Source of the DNA: Sinotaia quadrata
Lineage: Eukaryota > Mollusca > Gastropoda > Architaenioglossa > Viviparidae
Direction: 5' to 3'
DNA: 64,000 nucleotides
Assembly (NCBI GenBank): GCA_028829895.1
Contig: CM054181.1
Span: 46,001 to 110,000, forward strand
Position 1 is the first letter of the stretch; every line of letters begins with the position of its first letter. Below the pieces are notes generated by a model, which did no database searches, was not told where the DNA came from, and saw only the letters and a list, made by a program, of their open reading frames with translations. This document shows, one piece after another, positions 35,400 to 47,925 of this stretch. A program made the translations under genes and the position numbers.

Positions 35400-35840
35400 T
35401 TTGTTGAATTTAATTTGGCCCACTTGGCACATAGTTTAATATAATTTGGCCCACATGACTCACAGTTTAATATAATTTGACCCACTTGGCTCAAAATTTA
35501 ATATAATTTGGCCGTTGGATCATAGTTTAATATAATTTGGCCCAATCTGCTGGTAATCTAATTTAGCCCAATTACTTGATGGCCTAATATCATTCAGCTC
35601 AGTTTTTAAAATGTAATATAACCCCAATTTCTCTATGGTCAAATATAATTTAGCCAAATTTGAATGTAAACCAAATTTGTTGATGAACCAATGTAAACCA
35701 AATTTATTGATAGCCTAATATAATTTAGCCCCCAAAAGTTGGTGGACTAATGTAATGTAGCCCATATTAGCTGATGACATATATTTAATGTAATGTAGCC
35801 CAAATTTGTTCATGGCCTAGTTTAACCTACCCAATCATGA
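35400..35840. repeat. Degenerate tandem repeat (taatataatttggcccac)
   Basis: About a dozen diverged units of 30-45 bp built on taatataatttggccca; more decayed than the other arrays. Confidence 0.8.
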
Positions 35841-35934
35841 ATATTTAGAGTTGATGACTTAGTACTATATGGGCAGTCCACTTTATTATCTATGGAAGCC
35901 AATAAAATTGAGAATACAGTCAATCACAAACATC

Positions 35935-36060
35935 AAGAAGCACAGTATTATTTTGGAAATCCATTATACATACAGAGTTATCGGACAGTATTATTTTGGA
36001 AGTACATTATACATAGAGAATGCGTTCAGGCAATCAGTTATCTGACAGTGTATTTTGGCA
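35935..36060. repeat. Short tandem repeat, 2-3 copies
   Basis: cagtattattttggaa(a/g)t with cattatacatacaga; explains the plus-strand frame at 35892-36092. Confidence 0.75.
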
Positions 36061-37202
36061 AACAACTATCAACAATGCATTATAAAGCCTGACCTAACTT
36101 CACTAGTACTGAGATATAAAGTGAACCAAAACAAATATTAGTTCAATTTATGTTAACAATTGTGCACCTGCAATAAATCCATGTGATTACATTTAAATAA
36201 GAGAGCATCTGTATTTAACTACATGCTTGGGTGTTTAAAATAAGAAATGGTTTAGAGAAATGTATTTTTAATTGTAAATCAAAACTTTACTCGTGTAAAA
36301 AGTTAGCTTTTAAAACAAGCAGCAATGGTTATACTTATTTACTGTAGAGTACTGGGCACTAAAAAAAAAATTGTTTAAAATCACTGTCATAAAGAAATGA
36401 GAAAAACATAATCCAGCATCAACTTACAACACAAAATTTCAAATAAGTTGAATATTCGCAAATAATAATATATATATAAATATATAAACAAAAAGAGGAC
36501 TTAATCACTATGTACCCTTTGTCCAGTAACATTTTCATACATAGGCCACGTGCAAACAATGCCATTTAAAACAATATAATACAATTTAATTCTTGAAACA
36601 ATTTTTCTTCTTATAAGCAAGACATAACCATTAAAACAATGAATCTATCTCAACACCATTTCTTTATCAATAAGTTTTATTTTATTATATTATTGCTTTT
36701 ATTACTGTAAACTGACTCCATCATCAAGAATTCTGTATGGACAAAAATAAAAGATTCTAATTAACATATCTAGCAAAAACTGCTTCAGTCTCATTCAGAT
36801 ATTTCTCTATCTAACAAATAATAGATTCTAATTAACATAACTGTATCTTTATAATTTATAACTGTATCTTTATAATTGTAAAATTGATTCTGACTCATTA
36901 TCAGAATTCTTCTATGAACAAAATTAATAGAGTCTAATAATTACATGATCTTTATCAGAATTCATTCCTTCCCTTTTAACAAAATTGTCCTATCAATAAT
37001 AATGACATATTCTAATCAATATTATCGTTAATTATTATATATCTTTATCAACTGATTCATTCTCTTTAGCAAGATAATTATATAAAACAAAAATAGTCAA
37101 TTTTCAGTAACTTGATAAAACTGTCAATAAAAAAAACAGACACTAATTCTCTTTGAATTTCAACTCCTAGAACTAAAACTTATTCATTCTTATTATCAAG
37201 AT

Positions 37203-37660
37203 GTGTGTAGCAACAAAAGTATTGTTTATCAACAAAAGTATTTCTTTCTTTTTCTCATTATAAAGATATCTGTATCAATAAAAGTATTTCTTTCTTTTTC
37301 TCATTATGAAGTCCGTATCAACAAAAGTATCCTTTTCTCATTATTAAGATATCTGTTTCAACAAAAGTATTTCTTTCTTTTTCTCATTATGAAGATATCC
37401 GTATCAACAAAAGTATTTCTTTTTCTCATTATGAAGTCCGTATCAACAAAAGTATTTCTTTCTTTTTCTCATTATGAAGATATCCATATCAACAAAAAAC
37501 AACTTTTTTTTCATTATGAAGATATCCATATAAACAAAACTACTTCTTTCTATTTATGAAGACATCAATATCAACAGTATGAATATATCTGTATCAAAAC
37601 AAATTCTCATTATGAAGATATCCATTTCAACAAAACTACTTCTTTCTCATTAACAATAAA
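37203..37660. repeat. Tandem repeat of about 46 bp, about 9-10 copies
   Basis: Unit caacaaaagtatttctttct ttttctcattatgaagatat ccgtat with length variants. Confidence 0.92.
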
Positions 37661-37897
37661 TCTATTTCAATTGCATTTTCAAGATATCTGAAAGAAGAAA
37701 ACTACCTCATTTGCATTATCCAGATATCAACAAAACTTATTTTTTCTTGGTAACAACTTTCAAATCAGTGTAACTTGTAACAGATAAAAGAAAGATACAT
37801 TCATGCAATAAACATTTATTTAATTTATAGGCATGAGATTCCCACCAACCATACAGAGAAGTTTGGCTTCCTGAAAGCAAATTTCTTATTTAGATTT

Positions 37898-38192
37898 AAA
37901 GGTCTAAATACAAGCAGTCCCACATAGTTAAATTACGTAACTTAAAACTCAAGCTATACTAAAATATAAGCAGTCCCACATAGTTAAATTACGTAACTTA
38001 AAACTCAAGCTATACTAAAATATAAGCAGTCCCACATAGTTAAATTACAGAACTTAAAACTCAAGCTATACTAAAATATAAACAGTCACACATAGTTAAA
38101 TTATGTAACTTAAAACTCAAGCTATACTAAAATATAAACAGTCCCACATAGTTAAATTACGTAACTTAAAACTCAAGCTGTAATAAAATAGA
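37898..38192. repeat. 56 bp tandem repeat, about 5 copies
   Basis: Unit taagcagtcccacatagtta aattacgtaacttaaaactc aagctatactaaaata. Confidence 0.95.
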
Positions 38193-39164
38193 AACAGTTG
38201 CTACAGTTTCATCTTAATCTTGATAGTCAAAGTGACACCAAGTAACAAGTTGCTGCAAGTGGTCCATGAAGATGCAGATATTACTGGCATATATATGAAA
38301 GCAATTAAGCATTACTTTTGATGAACAGATGTTTTACATTTCTTTATTATTATGGTTACAGCTAACAAAAAATGTGTGCTTAGTCAATGAGATATTTGGT
38401 TCAATTTAACAAATGCAATTATTTCTCAAAGCATCAAGTGTTTTAAAATATATATATGAGAATACTGAAAGACAATGGAACAGAAAAACTAAATAAGAAA
38501 AAATACAATATAAATTACAGATTTATTCCTTATGGTGATTAAAAATGCCTATGAAAAAATTCCAACACTAAATAAATTCACTGTAATATGTAAAATTTTG
38601 TACAGATTTATTTATTTTATTACTTTCTTTTTATTACAAATGAACATGCATTAATACTGTTTCTAACTTTTATGTGTTCAACAGAAAGTTACAAAAAGAT
38701 TTCTCATTCAAGCCAACCATTACCAAAACCATTAGTTAAGGAAAACGATTTGTGTGACTAAGTGATTCTTGATTTAAAAAAAAAAACAAAAAAAAAACAA
38801 GAAAAGAGTATTCAACAACACCAAATGATTTGTGTGACTAAGTGATTCTTGATATAAAAAAAAAAGAGTATTCAACAACACCCAATGACGAGTAAGCAGA
38901 ATAAAGGAAATGACTGCTAAAATATTTCTTTGCATTTCTTGGCTTTGTCAATAACAATCTGATTCATTCAGAAAATAAATTTAGTAAAATTAACATAATC
39001 CAATCTAGATAATAGCTTATGAAAAATTATGTCATCTGTTATAATAATTTCTAAATCAAGGTCAAGACTAGATTGCAGTTTCTAATACCAAATGAATGAA
39101 AATAATTTGTTGTGAACTATTTTTAACTATGCACAAAAAACCTAGGTCTTGTGGCAAGCTGTTT
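38193..39164. other. AT-rich intergenic sequence with a short duplication
   Basis: aatgatttgtgtgactaagt gattcttgat is doubled at about 38748-38850. No gene recognised. Confidence 0.45.
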
Positions 39165-40490
39165 TTAACCCGTTTGCAGTCTTGGTGTCAAGTTATGTCA
39201 CAACCGGAAGTGACTGAGCCCTTGACTGCGTTTCACGGTGTGTCACAGGCTTACGGATACGTGCGCGTAGTTCATTCATTCATTAAAAATAACCAATCAG
39301 AAAAATTGAAAGATATGTTTGGCTTCCGCACCCAATCTGTTATAAATTTTATGATTGGATACTTATAATCAGTATGCTAATGAGCTTGAATTGGCGGCTT
39401 TTTCAATACAACCCACTGTCTTTGTGAAGACGCGCAGACATTTTGTGTTGATCTCCATGGCAAGTTTCGTTGTTTTGAAACTCACAGTTTGAAGCCACAG
39501 CTGGGTCAGAATTTGATTCATTTTAGATGAATCTGATTTCTTATCAGAAAATAAAAATGTTCAACCAGCCCCTATTGAAATTTTAGACGCAGTTGACCTC
39601 GAGGCCAGCACTACAAAAACTGAAAACCGGTCATGTTGAAGCGTGGCGGCGGCGTCTGCTAGGTGCATGGAAAAGCATGCTTTTGCAGGAAATAGTGAAA
39701 TACAAATGCCATTTGCAGAAAATACTGGAGAAGTCGATATTTTGGAAGCATTTTTACCAGTGAATTTTGTGCAAAAAATTGTCGAGTTCACGAATACTTA
39801 TGCCGCAGATCTACTATCGATCGTGTGCAAATCTTTCTAACTTCGTCTCTATCAAACAGTGGCGTGATACAGAGGTGACTGAAATGTATCAGTTTTTGGG
39901 ACTTATTTTACTGATGTGTAAAAAAAATTCTTATGGAAATAGTTTTTATGTGTACAAAAAATACTGAACTGGACATATGTGGAACATTTTTCTTCACTTC
40001 ATTATGATTTGTCTTCGTGGATGCGATCTATTTTTCTAGATCTATTTTCAAATCTCGGGTGCTGTAGCCATTGAGTAAAAGTACTTGGTGGTGTGTGCTT
40101 GATTTAAAAAAAACAACTAATTATGACTAAAAATTGGATTAATATTTGTAAACATTGAGGAAACATCTCCACACAATTTGGACTATTAAATAAATGTGTA
40201 GAGCAATGCCAATCCTCCAGGAATACGACAACAGATGATGAAAATCGCAAGTTCAACAAAAAGGTAAAAAAAATTTTTATTATTTATATATTTTTAATTT
40301 TTAAAATTTTTTTAAAAAGACTATAATATGTATGTAATAGTTTACAATTAACGTTTTTAAAATTCATTTAGTATTAGCTTCACTTTTTATTTTTTAGTTT
40401 AGTAACCCATAGAAATTATCGCTGAACGCCAAAAGTGCCTGACCTGGTGCTGCGGACGCGCGTTTTTTTGCCTGACAGGAAACGGGTTAA
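39165..40490 (+). mobile_element. piggyBac-like transposon, about 1.3 kb, decayed
   Basis: It lies between two TTAA sites (39165-39168 and 40487-40490), the usual piggyBac target duplication. The left end is cccgtttgcagtc, and the right end reads cccgtttcctgtc on the other strand. Internal composition is richer near the ends. Transposase pieces typical of the family are visible, so its class is well supported although most of the catalytic region is gone. Confidence 0.87.
39643..39966 (+). pseudogene. piggyBac transposase N-terminal remnant with frameshift
   Basis: One frame reads ILEAFLPVNFVQKIVEFTNT YAADLLS and stops at 39840. The continuation in a second frame reads NFVSIKQWRDTEVTEMYQFL GLILLMCKKN. 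The FVQ.IVE.TN.YA and W...V..EMY.FLGL.LLM patterns are typical of the N-terminal part of piggyBac transposases. The DDD core is not recognisable. Confidence 0.82.
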
Positions 40491-40619
40491 AAACAATGAA
40501 TGTCATATGATGAAGACTATTTTTGAATATGGGTTGGGGTCTAAGATCATTATTGGAAATTTATATATTTTTTATGAACATCTAACCCAATGGCTCAAAG
40601 TGCCCTCTATATATGAAGA

Positions 40620-40866
40620 TTAATTTATTTCCAGTAGCAATGTAATTTTTTAAAATCACCTTTATGCTAGAGAGAGAGAGATATCAACTTATTACATTGT
40701 TCATTTATTTCCAGTAGCAATGTAATTTTTTAAAATCACCTTTATGCTAGAGAGAGAGATATCAACTTATTACACTGTTTATTTATTTCCAGTAGCAATG
40801 TAATTTTTTAAAATCACCTTTATGCTAGAGATTTTAGAGAGAGATATCAACTTATTGCATTGTTCA
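40620..40866. repeat. Tandem repeat of about 80 bp, 3 copies
   Basis: Unit tttatttccagtagcaatgt aattttttaaaatcaccttt atgctagagagagagagata tcaacttatta. It lies downstream of the ASK poly(A) signal. Confidence 0.93.
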
Positions 40867-41019
40867 TTATATTCACAAATTAAAACTAAAATTAAATGTT
40901 TCACTTAAACAAATGAAATGGGAATGTATAGGATTATGTTTTAAATATTTGGCCTTGATTAGAAATAAATGAAACACTTGTAAACAGTAGGAACAGTAAA
41001 AAATAGTAGTTCTACATGA

Positions 41020-41105
41020 AGTAGAAGTAATAATTATTACTAGTAGTTCTTCTAGAAGTAACAGTGGTAATAGTAGTAACTCTACTAGAATTAGGAGTAA
41101 GAACA
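41020..41105. repeat. GTA/GAA-type trinucleotide-rich tract
   Basis: Variants of agtagttctactagaagtaa; explains the Leu-rich minus-strand frame at 40873-41106. Confidence 0.75.
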
Positions 41106-41111
41106 AAGTTC

Positions 41112-41117
41112 TTTATT
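41112..41117 (-). terminator. Candidate poly(A) signal of ASK gene
   Basis: AATAAA on the minus strand, about 440 nt after the ASK stop codon; the first canonical hexamer noticed downstream. Confidence 0.45.
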
Positions 41118-41139
41118 AACTGCACTAAAACCTTTTCTC

Positions 41140-41255
41140 CGACCACTAGTTAGACTGCTGGGAAATTAAAACTATATCAGTAAGGGTTAACCCTAACCTA
41201 ACCCTAACCACTAGTTAGACTGCTGGGAAATTAAAACTATATCAGTAAGAAATCA
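41140..41255. repeat. Duplication with telomere-like CCCTAA units
   Basis: accactagttagactgctgg gaaattaaaactatatcagt aag is doubled; between the copies lies ggttaaccctaacctaaccctaacc. It is within the predicted ASK 3' UTR. Confidence 0.85.
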
Positions 41256-41557
41256 CAAGTCTTGGGTTAAATACACTACAATAAAATAATATACTGCGAC
41301 ATCAGAAAAAATTATCAATTATGATGGCACAAACTACACAAAAGTGATTGGTGGAAATGGTGGACTAAATTAAGAAAGTGCCATTATAAAATTGCAGAAT
41401 CATGAGAGGCATCTGAGGGAAAGTCACTTTGCCCCTGAGAGGTATTTCATGATCCCAGTGAGAATGACATTAAGAGATACTGTCACTCCGCCCCTGAGAG
41501 GCATATCATGCATGATATGACAGGTAAAAAAGTAAAAAGACTACTAATGCTTAAACG

Positions 41558-41630
41558 TCAGACTTCATCTTCCTGTTCCTTGGATCTGTAGACCAAGATG
41601 GTTCGCCATAATCTGCAACGAACCCCGCCT
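41558..41630 (-). CDS. ASK (MAP3K5/15-like): ASK-family MAP3K, terminal exon (end of SAM-like domain)
   Basis: A strong acceptor (tttttttttgcag) precedes one base plus 24 codons including TGA (41560-41558). With the AG carried over from the previous exon it encodes RGGVRCRLWRTILVYRSKEQ and a short acidic tail. This fits the last helix of the C-terminal SAM-like domain of ASK kinases, which is followed by only a few residues in the family. The C-terminal domains of ASK1-3 (coiled coil plus SAM) mediate oligomerisation. A candidate AATAAA signal lies at 41117-41112 on the minus strand, implying a 3' UTR of about 450 nt. Confidence 0.86.
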
Positions 41631-42261
41631 CTGCAAAAAAAAAGAGCAAAATATAACATCAGTAATCTAAATAATTTAAATTATCTAAACAAAACAATAA
41701 GTATAATTAAATGAAAAATTAAATAAAAGAAATAGTAGTACTTGACATAAATTAAACCACACAAAAAAAATCACAATTCAGTAAAGTGATGCAAGAAAAT
41801 TACTATATACATAATGACTGTACAGAGAATTTGCTGTATATGGCAATATTCATGACTTTGCTTGCTCACAGGCTACTATTACTAATCTGTATACTTGTGT
41901 GATAACTGGTAATGTCTGTGGTTTAGGGTATTACCATTTATTACATCTTCTCAATTGCTTATGACAGTGATGAAGTCAAAGAATGTCCCATTCATATTGT
42001 GGACTTTTTCACAACAAACCACATAATGCTATATGGCTTTCCCATCAACCATTAAAGACTCAATTCTTGTAACAAGAGTATCAGGTATGCAGAAACATCC
42101 TCAAAAAATTAAGATTCTTCCATTTGTAAAATGTACAAATAATCTATTTAGTGTATTTTAATTTTTGTGATTATTGGCAGAACTTTAGCATGCTCACTCA
42201 AGTTACTGATCTGACCTTTAACCTGAACGTTAACATAAACTTTAAAATGATAATCACAAAC
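41631..42261. other. ASK intron
   Basis: AT-rich, 631 nt, bounded by the matched splice sites of the last two exons. No element recognised. Confidence 0.8.
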
Positions 42262-42338
42262 CTGAGATTAAGCTGCCTTAAATCTTCCCAAGTCACTAGT
42301 TCCATTAGATCTTGCAAGGTGTATTCCTCTTCACAAAT
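42262..42338 (-). CDS. ASK (MAP3K5/15-like): ASK-family MAP3K exon, SAM-like domain middle
   Basis: The exon has phase 0 in and phase 2 out. The acceptor is gtttttaaaaag and the donor CTCAG/GTTTGT. It encodes ICEEEYTLQDLMELVTWEDL followed by RQLNL, the central helices of the ASK SAM-like domain (the EYTL...L...VT..DL..L.L pattern). The codon split at the donor (AG plus A) makes the Arg that precedes GG in the next exon, exactly where the family has an Arg-Gly-Gly. Confidence 0.88.
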
Positions 42339-42734
42339 CTTTTTAAAAACATTTTTAAACAAGAAATAACAGAAAAAATCTTAGGGTGTAAGCAAACATC
42401 AAAACAGCCCTCGTTTATCCTCTCCATCCTCATCCACAATTTTTTTTTAAAGTCTCTCTTTTATATGAGGGCAACTATGACCCAAAAAAAGACAGAAATA
42501 AATTGCAATGAACCAAAAGATTGGAATCATTTAATAAAATGAATTTGAAGATTTCAAAAGAAAAGAAAAGCAATCATCTAAAAAGTGCATACCTATATAC
42601 AAAGAGAATTCATTCAAATACAGTAGTGTTTCTAAGCTGAGCCCTGAGAAGATTTTGCATTTAAACAGAGGAGACAGGCATAATACATACTGATTACTTT
42701 TGCATAAAATAGATGTTAGTGGAACACAGGGTCA

Positions 42735-44005
42735 GATGCTAAGTGTTCCTGTATCATAGTATGGTAGTGAGAGTGGAAGGAAGTATGTGCTAAGTGGTGT
42801 TACATGATAGTTCAGTACTATAGTGTGCTAAGTGGTGTTACATGATAGTTCAGTACTATAGTGTGCTAAATGGTGTTACATGATGTTCAGTATTATAGTA
42901 AGTGTGCTAAGTGGTGTTACATGATAGTTCAGTACTATAGTGTGCTAAATGGTGTTACATGATGTTCAGTATTATAGTAAGTGTGCTAAGTGGTGTTACA
43001 TGATAGTTCAGTACTATAGTGTGCTAAATGGTGTTACATGATGTTCAGTATTATAGTAAGTGTGCTAAGTGGTGTTACATGATAGTTCAGTACTATAGTG
43101 TGCTAAATGGTGTTACATGATGTTCAGTATTATAGTAAGTGTGCTAAGTGGTGTTACATGATAGTTCAGTATTATAGTGTGCTAAGTGGGTTACATGATA
43201 GTTCAGTATTATAGTAAGTGTGTTAAGTGGTGTTACATGATAGTTCAGTATTATAGTGTGCTAAGTGGTGTTACATGATAGTTCAGTATTATAGTAAGTG
43301 TGCTATGAGGTCTTAGATGACAGTCCAGTGTAATGGCATGATAATGAGACTGAAGTAAATATGTGCTAAGTAGTGTTACATGATAATGAGACTGAAGTAA
43401 ATATGTGCTAAGTGGTGTTACATGATAGTTCAGTATTATAGTAAGTGTGCTAAGTGGTGTTACATGATAGTTCAGTATTATAGTAAGTGTGCTAAGTGGT
43501 GTTACATGATAGTCCAGTATTATAGTAAGTGTGCTAAGTGGTATTACATGATAGTTCAGTATTATAGTGTGCTAAGTGGTATTACATGATAGTCCAGTAT
43601 TATAGTAAGTGTGCTAAGTGGTGTTACATGATAGTTCAGTATTATAGTGTGCTAAGAGTGTTACATGATAGTCCAGTATTATAGTAAGTGTGCTAAGTGA
43701 TGTTACATGATAGTTCAGTATTATAGTAAGTGTGCTATGAGGTCTTAGATGACAGTCCAGTGTAATGGCATGATAATGAGACTGAAGTAAATATGTGCTA
43801 AGTGGTGTTAGATGATAATGAGACTGAAGTAAATATGTGCTAAGTGGTGTTACATGATAATGAGACTGAAGTAAATATGTGCCAAGTGGTGTTACATGAT
43901 AATGAGAATGATATAAATATGTGCTAAGTGGTGTTACATGATAATGAGAATGAAGTAAATATGTGCTAAGTGGTGTTACATGATAATGAGAATGAAGTAA
44001 ATATA
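42735..44005. repeat. Minisatellite tgctaagtggtgttacatgat, about 30 units
   Basis: Units of 36-42 bp (gtgctaagtggtgttacatg atagttcagtattatagtaa) have higher-order alternation of long and short forms and, to the right, an aatgagactgaagtaaat variant. Related units reappear at 45325-45680, on the far side of repeat copy B. It is in an ASK intron. The 149 aa minus-strand frame is an artefact. Confidence 0.95.
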
Positions 44006-44030
44006 CAACATGAATATTAACAAAAGAACA

Positions 44031-45318
44031 ATGACATTTACATCTCTTCACAACAATATTCAATTAACACTAGACAATCGTTCAGTTTATCCTAGTGTAG
44101 ACATCAGCGATCAAATTAACATATATATATATAATCAAGTTCATGGATTTAATTCATCACAGAAATGAGAGTGGAGTTTCAGAGAGATAATTATAGTCAA
44201 TGTACTTAACCTTTTCATAAGTGGCATCTGTTGCTGGCATGTGTTCACAATCATGCGGTTTGCAACAAGTCAATGTCTTTCTTATTTAGGTGATGGTCCA
44301 ATGTACCCCTTCTATGCATGTTACACAACTATTCCAGAAACTTCGAAGCACTCACAAAGCATACAGTGGAGAACCAGAACACCATATGTGCTATTAAGCA
44401 CATCAGGAGGAATGTTTAAAATAATCTTCATGTGTGCTACTCAGAACACCATGAGGAATGTTCAAGAATCTTTCGTGAATTCTCGAGATCAAACTAAAGA
44501 TTCAATTTCCACTGTATAGACTCTCAAATGGAACTCACAGCAATCAATTTACATGTTACTGATAGGTTTGATGACAACTATGGTTTTGCACAATAATGTG
44601 AATTGGTAAGAGTACATTAGTCACAGTAGTCTAAAAGGGGGGGGGGTATAAGACAACAAAATAAAAAAAGGCACGCTCCTCTCTTGAAAAATCAAATTGA
44701 GGGCAGTGCTAAATTTCATGCACATTTTATTTCTAAACTCCTTACATTCTCAACTTACAAATTTCTGCAACAATATTCATTAGCTTGATACACACGCAGC
44801 ATAAGAAATATAGTAACAATCAAAATTCACAAGTATAATGTACAACGTAATCAAGTTAGTGAACACAGAAATAATGGTTCAATTACATAAGCATTCTCCA
44901 ATTCAAATCATAGATCAATAGTAAATGTACGAAATATTTCTAAGTCCATACTTTCTTTATCAGTCAGTTAACTTATCATACGCTAACAATCACTTTTTTA
45001 TGACTGGACTTGAGTTATGTCAAAATCAAACTGATTAGAATATAGACTTTCTTCAACAAAAACTTTCGGTCCATCCCCATTGGATGAATTTGTTATGAAC
45101 AGTGTGAGATAATTAATAAGTAAAACTACTCATCCAGTTCAAACTGGTTTGGATTGCATCAGCAAATTCTAGCATATTCTCCACCTCAGCTGTTTACTCC
45201 AACTCTGACATAAAAATATCAGCATAAGCAATGCCCAAGGTCGGTTACTTAGAAATTTAACAAATTATATAACAATTAAAATATTTGAAATAGGGATAGG
45301 CAAATTTACTCCACCACA
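44031..45318 (-). repeat. Unclassified 1.7 kb interspersed repeat, copy B, inverted and truncated
   Basis: Reading on the minus strand it starts ctgtggtggagtaaatttgc and matches copies A and C as far as ttaattgaatattgttgtg, lacking their last part. Related minisatellite units flank it on both sides, so it appears to have entered that array. Confidence 0.75.
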
Positions 45319-45324
45319 GTGTGA

Positions 45325-45680
45325 TATGTGGTCTCAGATGATAGTTCAGTATTACAGCTGGTAGTGAGTTTGGAAGTAAGTATATGCTAAGTGGTCTTAC
45401 ATGATAGTCCAGTATTATGGCTCATAGTGAAGTCGGAAATGAGTATGCTAAGTAGTCTTACATGATAGTCCAGTATTATAGCTCATAGTGAAGTCGGAAA
45501 TGAGTATGCTAAGTGGTCTTACATGATAGTCCAGTATTATAGCTCATAGTGAAGTCGGAAATGAGTATGCTAAGTGGTCTTACATGATAGTCCAGTATTA
45601 TAGCTCATAGTGAAGTCGGAAATGAGTATGCTAAGTGGTCTTACATGATAGTCCAGTATTACAGCATGGTAGTGAGATAA
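45325..45680. repeat. 61 bp tandem repeat, about 5 copies, continuing the 42.7 kb minisatellite
   Basis: Unit tgctaagtggtcttacatga tagtccagtattatagctca tagtgaagtcggaaatgagt a. It shares the aagtggt-ttacatgatagt-cagtattat core with the array to the left of copy B. Confidence 0.93.
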
Positions 45681-45774
45681 GATAGAAGTACCCATATTAA
45701 AAAGAAATAAAACTAATATTAACATGGACATCATCTCAATCAGCAAAACTCAACATCTCATTTTTATGCAAACC

Positions 45775-46168
45775 ATGTAGGATGGAAGATAAGATCTTAA
45801 CTTGAAAAAGAATATTTTTGTGGAAACATGTAGGATGGAAGATAAGATCTTAACTTGAAAAAAATTATTTTAGTGGAAACGTGTGCATTCCAGTATATGA
45901 ACTACATGTATGATGGAAGATAAGATCTTAACTTGAAAAAATTATTTTTGTGGAAATGTGCATTCCAGTATATGAACTACATGTATGATGGAAGATAAGA
46001 TCTTACTTAACCTGAAAAAGAATATTTTTGTGGAAACATGAACTACAAGCAGGATAGAAGATATGATCTTAACCTGAAAAAGATTATTTTCGTGGAAACT
46101 ACATGCAGGATGGAAGATAAGATCTTAACGTGAAAAAGATTATTTTTGTGGAAACATGAACTACATGC
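45775..46168. repeat. Tandem repeat of about 55-75 bp, about 7 copies
   Basis: Unit tggaagataagatcttaact tgaaaaagaatatttttgtg gaaacatgaactacatgtag ga; lengths vary. Confidence 0.9.
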
Positions 46169-46271
46169 AAGATGCAAAAGCATGAAATACATAGTGTCAA
46201 TAACAGACTAAAAACATTTTTATGTAAAACTGATTCTAAGCAAAGTATAATAAAAAAATTTATATACTTAC

Positions 46272-46366
46272 AGAATTCACTGTGTCTTGATCAAAATGGT
46301 TCTGCTCCAACCAAGATACCAAATCCCGATCTTGAATCACTGAACCTGACCTTTTAGTGTCAGCAT
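46272..46366 (-). CDS. ASK (MAP3K5/15-like): ASK-family MAP3K exon, start of SAM-like domain
   Basis: The open frame encodes SVIQDRDLVSWLEQNHFDQD then TVNS, matching the start of the ASK C-terminal domain (an acidic residue, L, W and L in the first helix, then D-x-D-T). The donor is TCT/GTAAGT, phase 0, agreeing with the next exon. The best acceptor (acttacag, exon start 46366) requires incoming phase 1, while the 53.9 kb exon ends in phase 2. A weaker acceptor (actaaaag, exon start 46350) would fit phase 2 directly. Either that site is used or a small exon lies between them, unrecognised. Confidence 0.82.
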
Positions 46367-46477
46367 CTGTAAGTTGTAAAAGATGGGTTGATAACTGGAA
46401 TGGTTATTTTCTTTTTTATAAACCAAAAAAGTGAGTCATGTCAGAACTGCTGAATGTATCTAGAATTAGAGCAAATG

Positions 46478-47160
46478 ACATAAATGGGATCTATTATTTT
46501 TATAGCATCACAATGACTAAATTAGGATCTATTATCTTTATAACATCACTATGACTTCAAAGTTGGAATCTATTATCTTTATAACATCACAATGACTTAA
46601 AAGTAAGAATCTATTATCTTTATAGCATCTCAATGACTAAATTAGGATCTATTGTCTTTATAGCATCACAATGATTTATAAGTTAGAATCTACTATCTTT
46701 ATAGCATCACAATGACTTATAAGTTAGAATCTATTATCTTTATAGCATCACAATGACTAAATTAGGATCTATTACCTTTTAGCATCACAATGACTTATAA
46801 GTTAGAATCTATTATGTTTATTACATCACAATGACTTATAAGTTAGAATCTATTATGTTTATAACATCACAATGACTTATAAGTTAGAATCTATTATCTT
46901 TATAGCATCACAATGACTTAGTTAGAATCTATTATCTTTATAGCATCACAATGACTTATAAGTTAGAATCTATTATCTTTATAACATCACAATGATTTAT
47001 AAGTTAGAATCTATTATCTTTATAGCATCACAATGACTTAGTTAGAATCTATTATCTTTATAGGATCACAATGACTTATAAGTTAGAATCTATTATGTTT
47101 ATGGTTTTACTAACTGATAAATTAGGATCTATTATATTTGTGTATAAAAATGAATGGTAA
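46478..47160. repeat. 41 bp tandem repeat, about 16 copies
   Basis: Unit ttataagttagaatctatta tctttatagcatcacaatga c. It begins just upstream of the 46.3 kb ASK exon's acceptor, within the intron. Confidence 0.95.
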
Positions 47161-47427
47161 GTTAAAATGTATTATTTTATATTTCATGTTCTCTGAAAAA
47201 ATGTTTAACAAGTATATTGTTGTATGATGGGAAATTTTTCCACATTTTAATTCAGAAATTTATGATAAAATGCTTATTAGTTATTTGTAAAGTGTTTAAC
47301 TGAGTGAAAGATAGACAGAAGGATGGAGAGAGAAAAAGGTTGTCTGACTGATGGTTAAGTGAACGCCAAGACCTATAGGATGAGCAGTGAGTTAAGAAGT
47401 GATGATGTGTGCAGTGTTGTTTGTCTG

Positions 47428-47716
47428 AATCACTAGCTATAGAGCAACTGGTGGCATGATTATTGATGAATCACTAGCTATAGAGCAACAGGCAGCATGG
47501 TTATTGATGAATCATTAGCTATAAAGCAACAGGCAGCATGGTTACTGATGAATCACTAGCTATAGAGCAACAGTTGGCATGGTTATTGATGAATCACTAG
47601 CTTTAGAGCACCAGGCGGCATGGTTATTGATGAATCACTAGCTATAGAGCAACAGGTGGTATGTTTATTGATGAATCACTAGCTATAAAGCAACAGGCGG
47701 CATGGTTATTGATGTG
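47428..47716. repeat. Tandem repeat of about 42 bp, about 7 copies
   Basis: Unit gatgaatcactagctataga gcaacaggcggcatggttat t. Confidence 0.95.
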
Positions 47717-47799
47717 CAGTTGTCTGGAGCTATTTAAAAAGGATTAGTTTAAGTCTTGCGTTGACAAAAAAATGTGTTGTCTATCCCAGTTTTGAGGTT

Positions 47800-47925
47800 T
47801 GTGTAAACTGGAACTATATATATTAGAAGTTGTGTAAACTGGAACTATATATATTGGAAGTTGTGTAAACTTGATCTATATACATATCAGAACTTGTGTA
47901 ATTTTAAACTATATGTAACAGGAGT
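47800..47925. repeat. Tandem repeat of about 32 bp, 3-4 copies
   Basis: Unit gttgtgtaaactggaactat atatattggaa. Confidence 0.85.

Noticed and set aside
43614..44063. 149 aa minus-strand frame (YLLHSHYHVTPLST)
   Set aside because: It lies wholly in the tgctaagtggt minisatellite in an ASK intron.
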